Origin: Myxococcales bacterium UBA1660
Lineage (GTDB): Bacteria; Myxococcota_A; Polyangia; Polyangiales; Houyiibacteriaceae
DNA: 64,000 bases
Assembly (NCBI GenBank): GCA_002320815.1
Contig: DCLA01000010.1
Location: 522 to 64,521 of the forward strand
Direction: 5' to 3'
Shown: in pieces, positions 24,956-33,124 of the stretch
Position numbering within the stretch: position 1 is the first letter of the stretch
Layout of the letters: each line of letters opens with the position of its first letter
Notes under the pieces: model-generated
Told to the model about the DNA's origin: nothing
The model's database searches: none
What the model saw: the letters and a program-made list of their open reading frames with translations, nothing else
Program-made: the position numbers and the translations under genes

Positions 24956-26146
24956 TCAGAGTCGGCAGCAGACGATGGTCTCGACCTCGTCTCGCTCGAT
25001 GGTCACCGTGCCGCCGGTCGACAGCTCCAGGATCCGGTCGGAGAAACGCATCTCCTCGGCGACGACGTAGACGCCGGCCGCGCAATACGCGGTGTCGGCG
25101 TCGCCGTCGTTGTCGCTGATGACGTCGGCTCCCAGACCGTCGAGGACGTAGCGGTCGTCACCCCGGTTCCCGTCGAGCTCGTCGTCGCCCAGGCCCCCGA
25201 TCAAGGTGTCGGCGTGGTCGCCGCCCCGGAGTCTGTCGTTGCCTTCGCCACCGACCAGGGTGTCGCTCCCGGCGCCGCCCTGGAGCTCGTCGACGCCGTC
25301 GCCGCCGAAGAGGAGGTCGCCGCCCTCGCGGCCGTCGAGCTGGTCGTCGCCGTCGCCGCCCTCCAGGCGATCCCCCATCGAGCTGCCCATGAGGTCGTCG
25401 TTCCCGGCGAGCCCGACGAGATGAATGGCGAAGAGCCGACCGACCAGGTCGTCGCGCCCTTCGGTCCCGATCAGCACGCTGGACGGAGCGCAGGAGCCGT
25501 CCCCCAGGCGAACCCAATCATCGAGGCACTGGTTGCAGGTCGTGCCCCGGTAGCCCGCGCTACACGTGCACGCCTCGTTCTGGCACGTCGCCCCGGCGCC
25601 GCAGGTGGTCGCCTGACAGACCTCCGCGGGACAGACGAGCGCGACGCCCGCGTCGCTTCCCAGGTCCGGAGGCGCGGCCGCGTCGCCCGGGCTCCCGGCG
25701 TCGCTCACGCCCGCATCGGTACCCTCCGGGACCACGCAGCCCTCGAGGTCGCACTCCGTCGCCTCGGCGGGGTCCCCGGGGCCTGGACAGACCCGCTCGG
25801 CGCAGCTCGCCGCGATGAGCACGACCACCGTGGTGCTCGGCTGCTGGACGTCGGTGCGCACGGTCCGGGTGGCCACCGTGCCGCCTCCGCTCTGGAGGAC
25901 CACCGTCACGTCTCGCCCACCGACGGGCACGCCGTCCAGTTCGGCGACCCGCACGCCGCTTCGGTAATCACCCATCGGAGCGCCCTCGGTGGACAGACCC
26001 TCGCCGTCGACGCGGATGGTGATGGCGTCGAACTCGAGGGGGCGCACCAGGTCGGTGCGCAGGTCCACGCGGAGGGTGGCGGTGTCGGAGTTGGAGCAGG
26101 CGATGGCGCCCCCCAGCGCCATCACGGCCATCGACCAACGAAGCAT
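24956..26146 (-). CDS. Lipoprotein with EGF-like module and RTX calcium-binding repeats
   Basis: The 396-residue protein starts with a lipoprotein signal (ALGGAIAC, lipobox GAIAC). Next comes a beta-rich domain of about 120 residues, an Asp/Ala/Gly linker (DAGVSDAGSPGDAAAPPD), an EGF-like Cys module (about 185-215, CGAGATCQNEACTCSAGYRG), and about eight RTX nonapeptides of the GGxGxDxLx type (GGDGDDQLDGREGGDLLFGG, then GGEGNDRLRGG). RTX repeats fold into a calcium-bound parallel roll. RTX proteins are usually secreted by type I systems with a C-terminal signal; here the lipobox implies Sec export and membrane anchoring instead. Confidence 0.82.
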   Translation of the reverse strand: MLRWSMAVMALGGAIACSNSDTATLRVDLRTDLVRPLEFDAITIRVDGEGLSTEGAPMGDYRSGVRVAELDGVPVGGRDVTVVLQSGGGTVATRTVRTDVQQPSTTVVVLIAASCAERVCPGPGDPAEATECDLEGCVVPEGTDAGVSDAGSPGDAAAPPDLGSDAGVALVCPAEVCQATTCGAGATCQNEACTCSAGYRGTTCNQCLDDWVRLGDGSCAPSSVLIGTEGRDDLVGRLFAIHLVGLAGNDDLMGSSMGDRLEGGDGDDQLDGREGGDLLFGGDGVDELQGGAGSDTLVGGEGNDRLRGGDHADTLIGGLGDDELDGNRGDDRYVLDGLGADVISDNDGDADTAYCAAGVYVVAEEMRFSDRILELSTGGTVTIERDEVETIVCCRL

Positions 26147-26201
26147 GGCCCCGAGGGTCTCACGTCGGGCCCCGGCGGAGAAGCTCGGGGCCCGACCGAG
26201 T

Positions 26202-26947
26202 TCAGGCGGAGAGCTGTTGGCCCCCGGAGACCTCGACGCGCTGTCCGTTGATCCAGCCGGCGTCCGTCGAGAGCAGCAGAGAGACGGCGCGGCCGATGTC
26301 GTCCGGTAGACCCACGCGCCCGAGGGCGGTGTGGCTGGCGATGGTCTGGTTCATGGTGGCGTCGTCTCGGACCACGCCGCCGCCGAAGTCGGTCTCGATG
26401 GCGCCGGGCGCCAGGACGTTCACGCGGATGCGCCGCGGCCCGAGCTCCTGGGCCAGGTAGACGCTCAGCGTCTCCACCGCGGACTTCATCGCGCCGTAGG
26501 CGCCGAAGCCGGGCAGGACGATCCGGTGAGGTCGGAGGAGACGTTGGGGATGGAGCCGCCATCCCGGAGGAGCGGGGCGACCGCCTGGGTCAGGGAGAGC
26601 GGGCCCCTCAGGTGCACGTTCACCAGGGTGTCGAACTGGTCCTCGGTGAGCTGCAGGACGGGCGCGTGGACGCCGACGCCGGCGTTGTTCACCAGGTGGT
26701 CGATCGTCGACCGGCCGAAGGTGGGCTCGAGCCGTGCGCGTAGCTCCTCGGCGAAGGCGGGAAAGGTTCCGGCGTCGGCCACGTCGAGCTGGAGCGCCAG
26801 GGCGCGGGCGCCGGCGGCTTCGACGGCGGCCGCGACCTCGGCGGCGGCCATCTCGTTTCGATGGTAGGTGAGCACCACGTCCACGCCGCGGTGGGCGAGG
26901 TGTTCGGCCATGCTGCGGCCGAGGCCGCGGCTGCCGCCGGTGACGAG
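26202..26947 (-). pseudogene. Broken SDR-family dehydrogenase (decapitated and frameshifted)
   Basis: Two frames of one short-chain dehydrogenase lie here. Frame 1 begins abruptly at LVTGGSRGLGRSMAEHL, without the first residues of the family, and runs through NNAGVGVHAP to VSSDLT. At about 26525 one base is missing (CCGG where CCCGG is expected on the coding strand); the sequence then resumes in the other frame with RIVLPGFGAYGAMKSAVETL, carrying the catalytic Tyr and Lys, to the normal end EVSGGQQLSA. The missing start coincides with a deletion junction with a LysR remnant. A sequencing error could explain the frameshift but not the missing start. Confidence 0.85.
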
Positions 26948-27319
26948 ATTCCCCGGACGCTGGCGGACCTCGACGGACACCTCCTGGTCCACTACGCCTC
27001 CGCGCTCTCCAGCGCGACCCTGGAGTTGGAGTACCTGGAGGACGGCGAGCTGTGTGCGCATCCGATGGCGGCCTCCATCACCGTCAACGGGAGCGACGCC
27101 TACGCCGCGGCGTGCCACGCCGGGCTCGGCATCGTGCAGGTGCCCCGGATGGGCATCCGCGACGGGCTCGCCAGCGGCGAGCTGGTGGCCATCCTCCCCG
27201 ACCTGCCGTGCCCACCGCTCCCGGTGTTCCTGCTGCACACCCACGGCCGCCGGCTTCCCCAGCGCGTCCGCGCCGTGGCCCGCTGGATCGCCGACGTGAT
27301 CACGCCCGAGCTGGAGTGA
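26948..27319 (+). pseudogene. LysR-type regulator, C-terminal remnant
   Basis: About 123 residues of a LysR effector-binding domain remain, starting IPRTLADLDGHLLVHY and continuing through ITVNGSDAYAAACHAGLGIV, LASGELVAILPDLPCPPLP and the end RLPQRVRAVARWIADVI. A full LysR is about 300 residues, so the helix-turn-helix and half the effector domain are absent. No start or ribosome site of its own exists; upstream codons are the antisense of the SDR remnant. LysR genes are often divergent from an SDR they control, so a single deletion probably removed both 5' ends. Confidence 0.85.
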
Positions 27320-27332
27320 GCTCGGGTGGCCT

Positions 27333-28064
27333 TCAGCGGCGGCGGCGCGTGAAGCCCAGCAGCGCCATCGCGGCGAGGGGCAGGGCGAGTCCCCGCGGCA
27401 GCCGGCCGGAGGCGCTGCATCCGGAGGCGGCGTCGCCGGTGTCGACGAAGTAGGGCTCCGACACCTCGCTCACGTTCCCGGCTTGGTCGATGGTTCGGAC
27501 CCAGACCCAGCGGTCCTGGCCCTCCTCGGCGACGGCGCCCCAGAGGAAGAGGTCCGCGACATCCGCGTCGACCCCGTCGGGAGCCACGAAGTCGTCGGGC
27601 AGACCGGAGTCGGTCGGCGTCTCGGTGATACTGACGGCGTAGGTCAGGCGCTCCGGCGGCGCGAAGTCGTCGCTGGCCCGGACCTGGAGGTCGTAGAAAG
27701 CCACCTTCTCCGCGCAGCTCCCGCTGCCGCCGCTCACGGTGAAGGTGGCGCCCTCCACGACCGGTCGCGCGGGGGGCGTCAGGTCGGGCGCCTCGCCGCG
27801 GGGGAGGTAGGCCCCGGACGCGACCTGGACCGGGTCGACGTCCGTCGGCACCCGGAAGAACTCGCCGGCCGGGGTGGTGAAGGCCTCCGCTGTCCCTCCG
27901 CGGAAGTAGGGCTGGCGGGAGGCCACGTTGGCCGGGACGCGCTCGTCGCCGCCGAAGTTGCCATAGCCGAAGACGCCCATGACGTCGTTCTGACCCGCGT
28001 AGGAGCAAGCGAAGACCGCGGCGGGTGCGGTGAGGCCCAGGAGCGAAGCGAAGAGGATGCGCAT
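27333..28064 (-). CDS. Secreted protein with MYXO-CTERM-like tail
   Basis: The 243-residue protein begins with a signal peptide (MRILFASLLGLTAPAAVFAC). The body has a fibronectin-like beta-sandwich look from about residue 95 (PARPVVEGATFTVSGGSGSC, SDDFAPPERLTYAVSI, WVWVRTIDQAGNVSEVSEPY). The C-terminus has a Gly-Cys-Ser followed by a hydrophobic helix and RRRR, the pattern of the MYXO-CTERM surface-sorting tail. The start MRILF is chosen over an upstream ATG because it gives a good signal peptide. Function is unknown. It lies 42 bases after the sterol reductase-like gene on the same strand. Confidence 0.72.
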   Translation of the reverse strand: MRILFASLLGLTAPAAVFACSYAGQNDVMGVFGYGNFGGDERVPANVASRQPYFRGGTAEAFTTPAGEFFRVPTDVDPVQVASGAYLPRGEAPDLTPPARPVVEGATFTVSGGSGSCAEKVAFYDLQVRASDDFAPPERLTYAVSITETPTDSGLPDDFVAPDGVDADVADLFLWGAVAEEGQDRWVWVRTIDQAGNVSEVSEPYFVDTGDAASGCSASGRLPRGLALPLAAMALLGFTRRRR

Positions 28065-28106
28065 GGGAGAAGAGTGCCAGGGTCCCGGTCCCTCCGCCAT
28101 GGCCCG

Positions 28107-29261
28107 TCAATAGAGAAAGGGGATGATCCGGAAGCGGGCTCTCTCGCAGTAGCGCTCCCAGAGTTCGCCGTACTTGGCGCGGCAGCGCTTGTCGTCCCGG
28201 CCGGCGCGCTGGGTGAGGAGAACGATGAGGGTCAGCGGCAAGACGTAGGGCCACGGGGCGGCGAAGCCGGCGCAGAGCGCGAAGCTGATGTACACGCCGA
28301 TCTCGCCGGTGTAGTTGATCTTCCGGCCCACGCCCCACCAGCCGCTGATCAGTAGGCGTCCGTTCAGGGTCTCGGGGGGCTTGCCCCAGATGGGCGCCTG
28401 GGGGTCGCGCTTGAAGCGGTCCTTCTGCCAGTTCGCGCTGCGGAATACGGTGTGCGAGCAGAGGTGGAACGCCACCAAGAGCGCCGCGCCCCAGAGCGGG
28501 TAGGGCTCGTGGACCCACCCGGTGTCGGTCTCGCTCCAGCCTCGACCGAAGACCCACCAGCCCACCAGGCTGTAGAGGAAGGGCACGTAGACCAGGTCGC
28601 CCCAGACCAGCATGAAGCCGAAACGCTCGGCGATGATGTCCCAAGTGGAGAGCATGAAGTCCTCCCGGGCGTAGTGGCTGAAGAGGTAGGCCCAGGTGAA
28701 GCCCTGGTAGAGCCACATCTCCAGGGTGAGCGTGCCGAAGGTCTCCCATTGAGCCTGCGCGAAGGCCGCGTTCATCACACCCAGACCGATGAGGCTGGGG
28801 TGGTACATGAACATCTTCAGATCGACGCCGAGGAGGGTCGGGTTGAGCTCCGGTCCGAACCAGAGGTCGGCCAGCAGCGGCGGGAGCGGTGAGTCCTCCT
28901 TCGTGTGGGCGGCGCCCTTCGCGCGGCCGACGACGAAGAGGTAGGCGGTGAAGAGCAGCGCCCACCCGTTGGCCACCACGAAGAGGGACCAGAAGTGGGA
29001 GAGCAGGGCGTCGAGGCGCCAGCCGCCCACCGCGACCCCCAGCCCGAGGACCACGTGGGTCACCAGGAAGAGCGGCAGGCCGTGGAGCGCGTACTCCTTG
29101 CGGTCCCCGTTCGGCTGGGGGAAGCCCGTCCAGCGCGGCGCCGGCAAGACGAGGGAGCCCACGAAGAGTGCCACGACGAAGGCGCTCACCCAGAGGGTGG
29201 CATCGGTCAGGGTCTCGGCGGTGACCGGGAGGAGCTCCGGGAAGGGCTGGTCGGAGGACAT
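28107..29261 (-). CDS. Sterol reductase family (ERG4/ERG24) membrane protein
   Basis: The 384-residue membrane protein belongs to the ergosterol-biosynthesis ERG4/ERG24 family, which reduces sterol C14 or C24(28) double bonds with NADPH. Two family signatures are intact: LLISGWWGVGRKINYTGEIG (about 305-325) and, at the C-terminus, RAGRDDKRCRAKYGELWERY followed by RIIPFLY. The first signature differs from the eukaryote form mainly at the Arg-His position (RK here). About eight to ten membrane helices precede it. Some myxobacteria make sterols, so a sterol role is plausible, but no squalene epoxidase or cyclase is in the window. The start MSSDQPF is chosen because the upstream codons are Arg/Pro-rich and lack a helix. 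Confidence 0.87.
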   Translation of the reverse strand: MSSDQPFPELLPVTAETLTDATLWVSAFVVALFVGSLVLPAPRWTGFPQPNGDRKEYALHGLPLFLVTHVVLGLGVAVGGWRLDALLSHFWSLFVVANGWALLFTAYLFVVGRAKGAAHTKEDSPLPPLLADLWFGPELNPTLLGVDLKMFMYHPSLIGLGVMNAAFAQAQWETFGTLTLEMWLYQGFTWAYLFSHYAREDFMLSTWDIIAERFGFMLVWGDLVYVPFLYSLVGWWVFGRGWSETDTGWVHEPYPLWGAALLVAFHLCSHTVFRSANWQKDRFKRDPQAPIWGKPPETLNGRLLISGWWGVGRKINYTGEIGVYISFALCAGFAAPWPYVLPLTLIVLLTQRAGRDDKRCRAKYGELWERYCERARFRIIPFLY

Positions 29262-29312
29262 CGTGGTGACCTTTGTACGCGGACTCGGGCGGAGCCACCC
29301 GCGGGGCCCGCT

Positions 29313-29410
29313 CTGGTCCGACCGCCCCCGGGCCGTCGATCGGGCTGGACACGGTACCGCGACTGCTCCCACGCTGTAGGGGCGCCCGAGAGGCGTGGAG
29401 GTCGGACCAG
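29313..29410. promoter_or_regulatory. Two 11-base dyad sites in the divergent promoter region
   Basis: CTGGTCCGACC (29313-29323) and its exact inverse GGTCGGACCAG (29400-29410) flank the space between the sterol reductase-like and histidine kinase genes. Each arm is itself a GGTC-N-GACC dyad. The second copy ends 3 bases before the kinase start. They look like paired binding sites for one dimeric regulator. Confidence 0.45.
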
Positions 29411-29413
29411 GTC

Positions 29414-30883
29414 GTGAACCCCGAGGACGAAGGCAAAGGCCCGGCGACGCCGGGGGGCAGCCATCTGCGCGGCGAGCTCTTGCAGCAGGCGGTGGAAGTC
29501 CTCCAGGCGGGGATCTTCATCTACACCCTGGAGGGGAAACTGGTCGACGTGAACGAGACGGCGTGTCGGCTGCACGGGTGGACCCGGGAGCAGATGCTCG
29601 CGATGAGCCCCGCCGAGTTCATCGACCCCTCGACCTATCACGTCTTCGACGAGTTCCGGCAGGTGGTCGCCCGGGGCGAAGAGTTTCGGGGGCTCGCCAG
29701 GGGCAAACGGTCCGACGGAACGACCTTCGAGGCGGGGGTCCACGGGGTGCCGGTGACCCTCGATGGGCGCGTCTACGCTTTCGGCTCGGTGCGAGATGTG
29801 ACCGAGGAGCAGGCGCTCCGCGAGAAGGTCGCCCAGAGTCAGCGGATGGAAGCGCTGGGGCGCCTGGCCGGGAGCGTGGCCCACGACTTCAACAACCTGT
29901 TGACGGTCATCCGGTTGAACACCGAGGTGGCCCGGGCCTCGGACGACCCCCAGCGGGTGCGCACGCGGCTCCGGTCCATCGACGAGGCCACGAGCCGCGC
30001 CGAGTCCATCACCAGCCAACTCCTCAGCTTCAGCCGGACCCGTCCCATCCAGGAGGAGCTGCTCTCGGTGCGCGAGGTCGTGGAGAGCCTCGTTCCGATC
30101 CTGGAGCGGCTCTTGCCCGACGCGGTGCATCTGCGTTTGGACCTCTCGACCGAGCTCTCGGCCGTCCTCGGTTCGCGGCGAGCCCTGGAGCAGATCGTCC
30201 TGAACCTGGTGGTGAACGCGCGGGACGCGATGCGGGACGGCGGGGAGGTGGTGGTACGCGCCCAGCCCGTGCCCGAGGGGGTGAGCATGGAGATCGTCGA
30301 CCAGGGCATCGGGATGGACCCGGAGACCCTGCGGCGGGCCTTCGAGCCCTTCTTCTCCACGAAGGGAAGCGAAGGGACCGGGCTGGGGCTGGCGACGGTG
30401 GTGGGCGCCGTGGAGCAGCTCCGCGGGACCCTGGACGTAGAGAGCGAACCGGAGCGAGGCACTCGCTTTCGCATCGAGCTCCCCGCGTCGATCGCTGGCT
30501 TGGCCACCGAGAAGGACAGCCGTAGCCAACCGCCGCAGGTCGACCGGCCCCTCGCGGGGCGCACCATCCTGGTGGTCGACGACGACGGGCTGCTGCGCCG
30601 CGCCGTATGTGCCGGGCTGGAGCGCTACGGGGCGGTGGCCCTCGAGGCGGCGCCGAGCGAGGCCGAGGGGCGCCTGGCGGACTCGGCCATCGACACCCTC
30701 ATCTGCGACGTCTTCATGCCCGAGGTGTCCGGCCCGGCGCTCGTGGAGCGGGTCCACCGGTCACGGCCGGACCTCCCGGTGCTCTTCGTCTCGGGCTTCG
30801 CCGGGGCCGAAGCGGGCGACGCCCGCATGCTGGCGAAGCCCTTCTCGCTGCGGCAGCTCGTCGGCGCGCTCCTCGAGCTCTGA
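29414..30883 (+). CDS. PAS-domain hybrid sensor histidine kinase
   Basis: The 489-residue cytosolic protein has a PAS domain (about 25-130), a HisKA domain with phosphoacceptor H157 in SVAHDFNNLL, a catalytic ATPase domain with N268 (NLVVNARDAM), DQGIGMD, FFSTKG and GTGLGLA, and a C-terminal receiver (about 384-489) with VVDDD, phospho-Asp D432 in CDVFMPEVSG and K475 in LAKPF. No membrane helix is seen, so it senses an internal cue. The start is GTG (NPEDEGKGP); upstream codons are in a GC-rich leader that overlaps a likely operator. A hairpin closes the gap to the convergent methyltransferase gene. Its output partner is not in the window. Confidence 0.92.
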   Translation: MNPEDEGKGPATPGGSHLRGELLQQAVEVLQAGIFIYTLEGKLVDVNETACRLHGWTREQMLAMSPAEFIDPSTYHVFDEFRQVVARGEEFRGLARGKRSDGTTFEAGVHGVPVTLDGRVYAFGSVRDVTEEQALREKVAQSQRMEALGRLAGSVAHDFNNLLTVIRLNTEVARASDDPQRVRTRLRSIDEATSRAESITSQLLSFSRTRPIQEELLSVREVVESLVPILERLLPDAVHLRLDLSTELSAVLGSRRALEQIVLNLVVNARDAMRDGGEVVVRAQPVPEGVSMEIVDQGIGMDPETLRRAFEPFFSTKGSEGTGLGLATVVGAVEQLRGTLDVESEPERGTRFRIELPASIAGLATEKDSRSQPPQVDRPLAGRTILVVDDDGLLRRAVCAGLERYGAVALEAAPSEAEGRLADSAIDTLICDVFMPEVSGPALVERVHRSRPDLPVLFVSGFAGAEAGDARMLAKPFSLRQLVGALLEL

Positions 30884-30900
30884 GGGCGCGCCGGCGCCCT
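30883..30900. terminator. Bidirectional hairpin at convergent stops
   Basis: AGGGCGC and GCGCCCT pair (7 bp, GCCG loop) across the gap between the histidine kinase stop and the convergent methyltransferase stop. TT follows on the plus strand. Confidence 0.5.
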
Positions 30901-31752
30901 TCAGATCTTGCGGAGCTTCATCTGCACGTCGCTCGACCAGTGGGCGTCGAAGGCGCGCACGCAGGTGTCGAGGTAGCGCTCGTAGTCCACGAAGACCTGG
31001 TCGCCCCACTTCTCGCGGATGGTGGCTTCGTTGGCCCGGAGCCGGCGGAGCCACTCACCGGTGGTCTTGCCGTAGCTGGTGCGCTGGGTGCGGACCTCGA
31101 GGATCTCCCAGTGGGGGTTCACCGCGGCGGTGAGCTCTTCGAGGCGCGGGTTGAGGCCGCCGGGGAAGATCACGTCGGCCGTGAAGGCCAGGTCCTCGAG
31201 GTCCTTGCGGCTCCGCGGGACGCGGTTGCGCAGGATGGCCTGGAAGCCGAAGCAGGAGCCCTTCTCGACCCAGCTCGCGCACTTCGCGAAGTACTTACGG
31301 TAGAGCTCGATGGCCATGCCCTTGCGGGACTGCTCGGGGGAGCAGAGGTGGTCGATCATCTCGATCGAGACCAGCGCGTCGTACTTCTCGGTGGGCTCGT
31401 ACTCCGCGTAGTCCTTGACGATGGCGGTGATACCTTCGAGGCCCTTGGCGTGAATCCACTCGCACTGGGCGGTGCTGAGGGTGATGCCGTGGGCGCGCTT
31501 CACGCCGCGCTCGCGCACCAGGTACTCCAGGTTGGAGCCCCAGCCGCAGCCGATGTCCAGCACCAGGCTCTCCGGGGTCACCTCGGCGTAGTCGGCCAGG
31601 ATGCGGCACTTCTGGATCTGGGCCTGCTCGAGGGTCTCGTCCCCGGTGAGGTAGCTCGCCGAGGTGTAGTGCATGTTCTCGTCGAGCCACAGGTTGAAGA
31701 ACTCGTTGGAGACGTCGTACGAGACTTCGATCTGCTTCTGGGTGCTGGTCAT
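30901..31752 (-). CDS. Cyclopropane-fatty-acyl-phospholipid synthase family methyltransferase
   Basis: The 283-residue protein matches the CFA/mycolic acid cyclopropane synthase family, which transfers a methyl group from SAM to a lipid double bond. The start is typical: SYDVSNEFFNLWLDENMHYT (11-30), then the SAM-binding LDIGCGWG (65-72) and GITLSTAQ. The length, near 285, resembles the mycobacterial CmaA/MmaA type more than the longer E. coli Cfa. Exact product (cyclopropane, methyl branch) is not clear from sequence. The ATG at MTSTQK is preceded by an open but implausible Arg-rich stretch that is the antisense of the porin leader. Confidence 0.87.
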   Translation of the reverse strand: MTSTQKQIEVSYDVSNEFFNLWLDENMHYTSASYLTGDETLEQAQIQKCRILADYAEVTPESLVLDIGCGWGSNLEYLVRERGVKRAHGITLSTAQCEWIHAKGLEGITAIVKDYAEYEPTEKYDALVSIEMIDHLCSPEQSRKGMAIELYRKYFAKCASWVEKGSCFGFQAILRNRVPRSRKDLEDLAFTADVIFPGGLNPRLEELTAAVNPHWEILEVRTQRTSYGKTTGEWLRRLRANEATIREKWGDQVFVDYERYLDTCVRAFDAHWSSDVQMKLRKI

Positions 31753-31891
31753 GACGGGGGGAGCCTGCCACCGGGGGGGCCGCCTGTCACGCGCCCGTGC
31801 TCGGCCGCTGGGCCGGTTTTCTCGGGCCCGCGGAGGGGTCGCCGGGGCGGCGGCCCTGGCCGCGCGGCGGGGCCGACACCATACCCGTCCC

Positions 31892-33097
31892 GTGGGTCGT
31901 GTCTTCTCGGTCGCGTTGCTCCTCGCGACGTTCGTCACTCCTCTTCGTGCGCAGGATCGCGAGGACGGCGGGGAGGTCGCGGCGAGCGACGAGACCCCGG
32001 CCAGCTCCGAGGAGGACGCGTCCCCCGAGACCGTCCCCGCGGACGAGGAGGGCCCGAGCGCCGAGGCCTTCGCCAGCCTGCAGGAGGGCTTCGGCGTCCG
32101 CTCCCGGGACGGCGCGAGCGAGTTGCGCGTCGCCGGGCTCCTCGCGGTGCGGGGCGTGGTCTCGAAGCCGCCCGACGAAGACGCCAGCGGCGAGGCGCGG
32201 GTGCGCCTCGGGCGGCTGGCCGTCCAAGGGCACCTGGCCGATGGGCTGATCCGCTACTTCGCGCAGCTCGAGATGGCGGGCGGGGTCCAGCTCCTCGACC
32301 TGGAGGTCGCGCTGGCCCTGGCGCCCGAGCTGCAAATCCGGGTGGGGCGGATCCGGACCCCCTTCTCGCGCCAGTTCCTGGTGCCCCTCTTCGCCCAGCA
32401 ACTCCCGCTGCGCTCGGTGGTGAGCGACTACTCCCGGGCGGGCCGCGACACCGGCCTCACGGTCGAGGGGCGCGCGTTCGACGGTCGCTTCGAGTACCGG
32501 GTGGGCGCCTACGACGAGCGCCTCACCGACACGCCCCTGATCGTCGGGCGGCTGGCCGTGGACCCCCTCGGACCCCTCGGCTACGACGAGACGACGGCGC
32601 GGAACCCGGGCGACCCGCGCTTCTCCCTCGGGGTGAACGCTTTCCGCGGGGGCCGCCAGCGCGAGGTCCGGGTCGCCGACCCGACCACCGGGGTGGTCAC
32701 CTCGGAGCTCGCCCCGGAGACCCTGCGTTCGGCCATCGGCTTCGACGCCGCGGCGCGCGTCGGACCGCTCGGGGTCAGCGCCGAGGCCTTCCTGGGCCAG
32801 CGGAGCGCGGCCACCGGGGACGAGGCGAAGGGCGCCGGAGCCTTCGTCCAGGCGGGCGTCTTCGTGCTTCCTCCGCATTTCGAGATCGTTGCGCGCTACG
32901 ACTGGCTCACGCCCGACCGCGACACCAGCCTGCGAGGGCTCCAGCGGGGCGAGGTCGGCCTGAACCTCTATCTGCTCGATGCGCACCTGAAGGTGCAGGC
33001 CAGCTACGTCTACACCGACGTGACCGACGCGGTGGCGGCGCAGGTGCCCGCCGGCAGCGGGCACCTGGTCGACCTGCAAGTCTTGCTCGCCTTGTGA
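31892..33097 (+). CDS. Phosphate-selective porin (OprO/OprP) family protein
   Basis: The 401-residue outer-membrane protein has a signal peptide (GRVFSVALLLATFVTPLRAQ) and an acidic Ser/Glu spacer. The barrel follows from about residue 65, with family features such as GHLADGLIRYFAQLEMAGG, IRVGRIRTPFSRQFL and DYSRAGRDTGLTVEGR. The GTG start is chosen for the signal peptide; the longer upstream frame has no leader. Members of this family form anion channels, sometimes for phosphate or pyrophosphate, but the substrate here is not shown. It starts divergent from the methyltransferase gene. Confidence 0.82.
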   Translation: MGRVFSVALLLATFVTPLRAQDREDGGEVAASDETPASSEEDASPETVPADEEGPSAEAFASLQEGFGVRSRDGASELRVAGLLAVRGVVSKPPDEDASGEARVRLGRLAVQGHLADGLIRYFAQLEMAGGVQLLDLEVALALAPELQIRVGRIRTPFSRQFLVPLFAQQLPLRSVVSDYSRAGRDTGLTVEGRAFDGRFEYRVGAYDERLTDTPLIVGRLAVDPLGPLGYDETTARNPGDPRFSLGVNAFRGGRQREVRVADPTTGVVTSELAPETLRSAIGFDAAARVGPLGVSAEAFLGQRSAATGDEAKGAGAFVQAGVFVLPPHFEIVARYDWLTPDRDTSLRGLQRGEVGLNLYLLDAHLKVQASYVYTDVTDAVAAQVPAGSGHLVDLQVLLAL

Positions 33098-33124
33098 GGA
33101 CCACTGGCCCTACACTCGTGGGGA

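Noticed and set aside
26486..27244. 252-codon minus-strand frame as a complete SDR
   Set aside because: The first 80 residues are the antisense of the LysR remnant, so this is not a true N-terminus.
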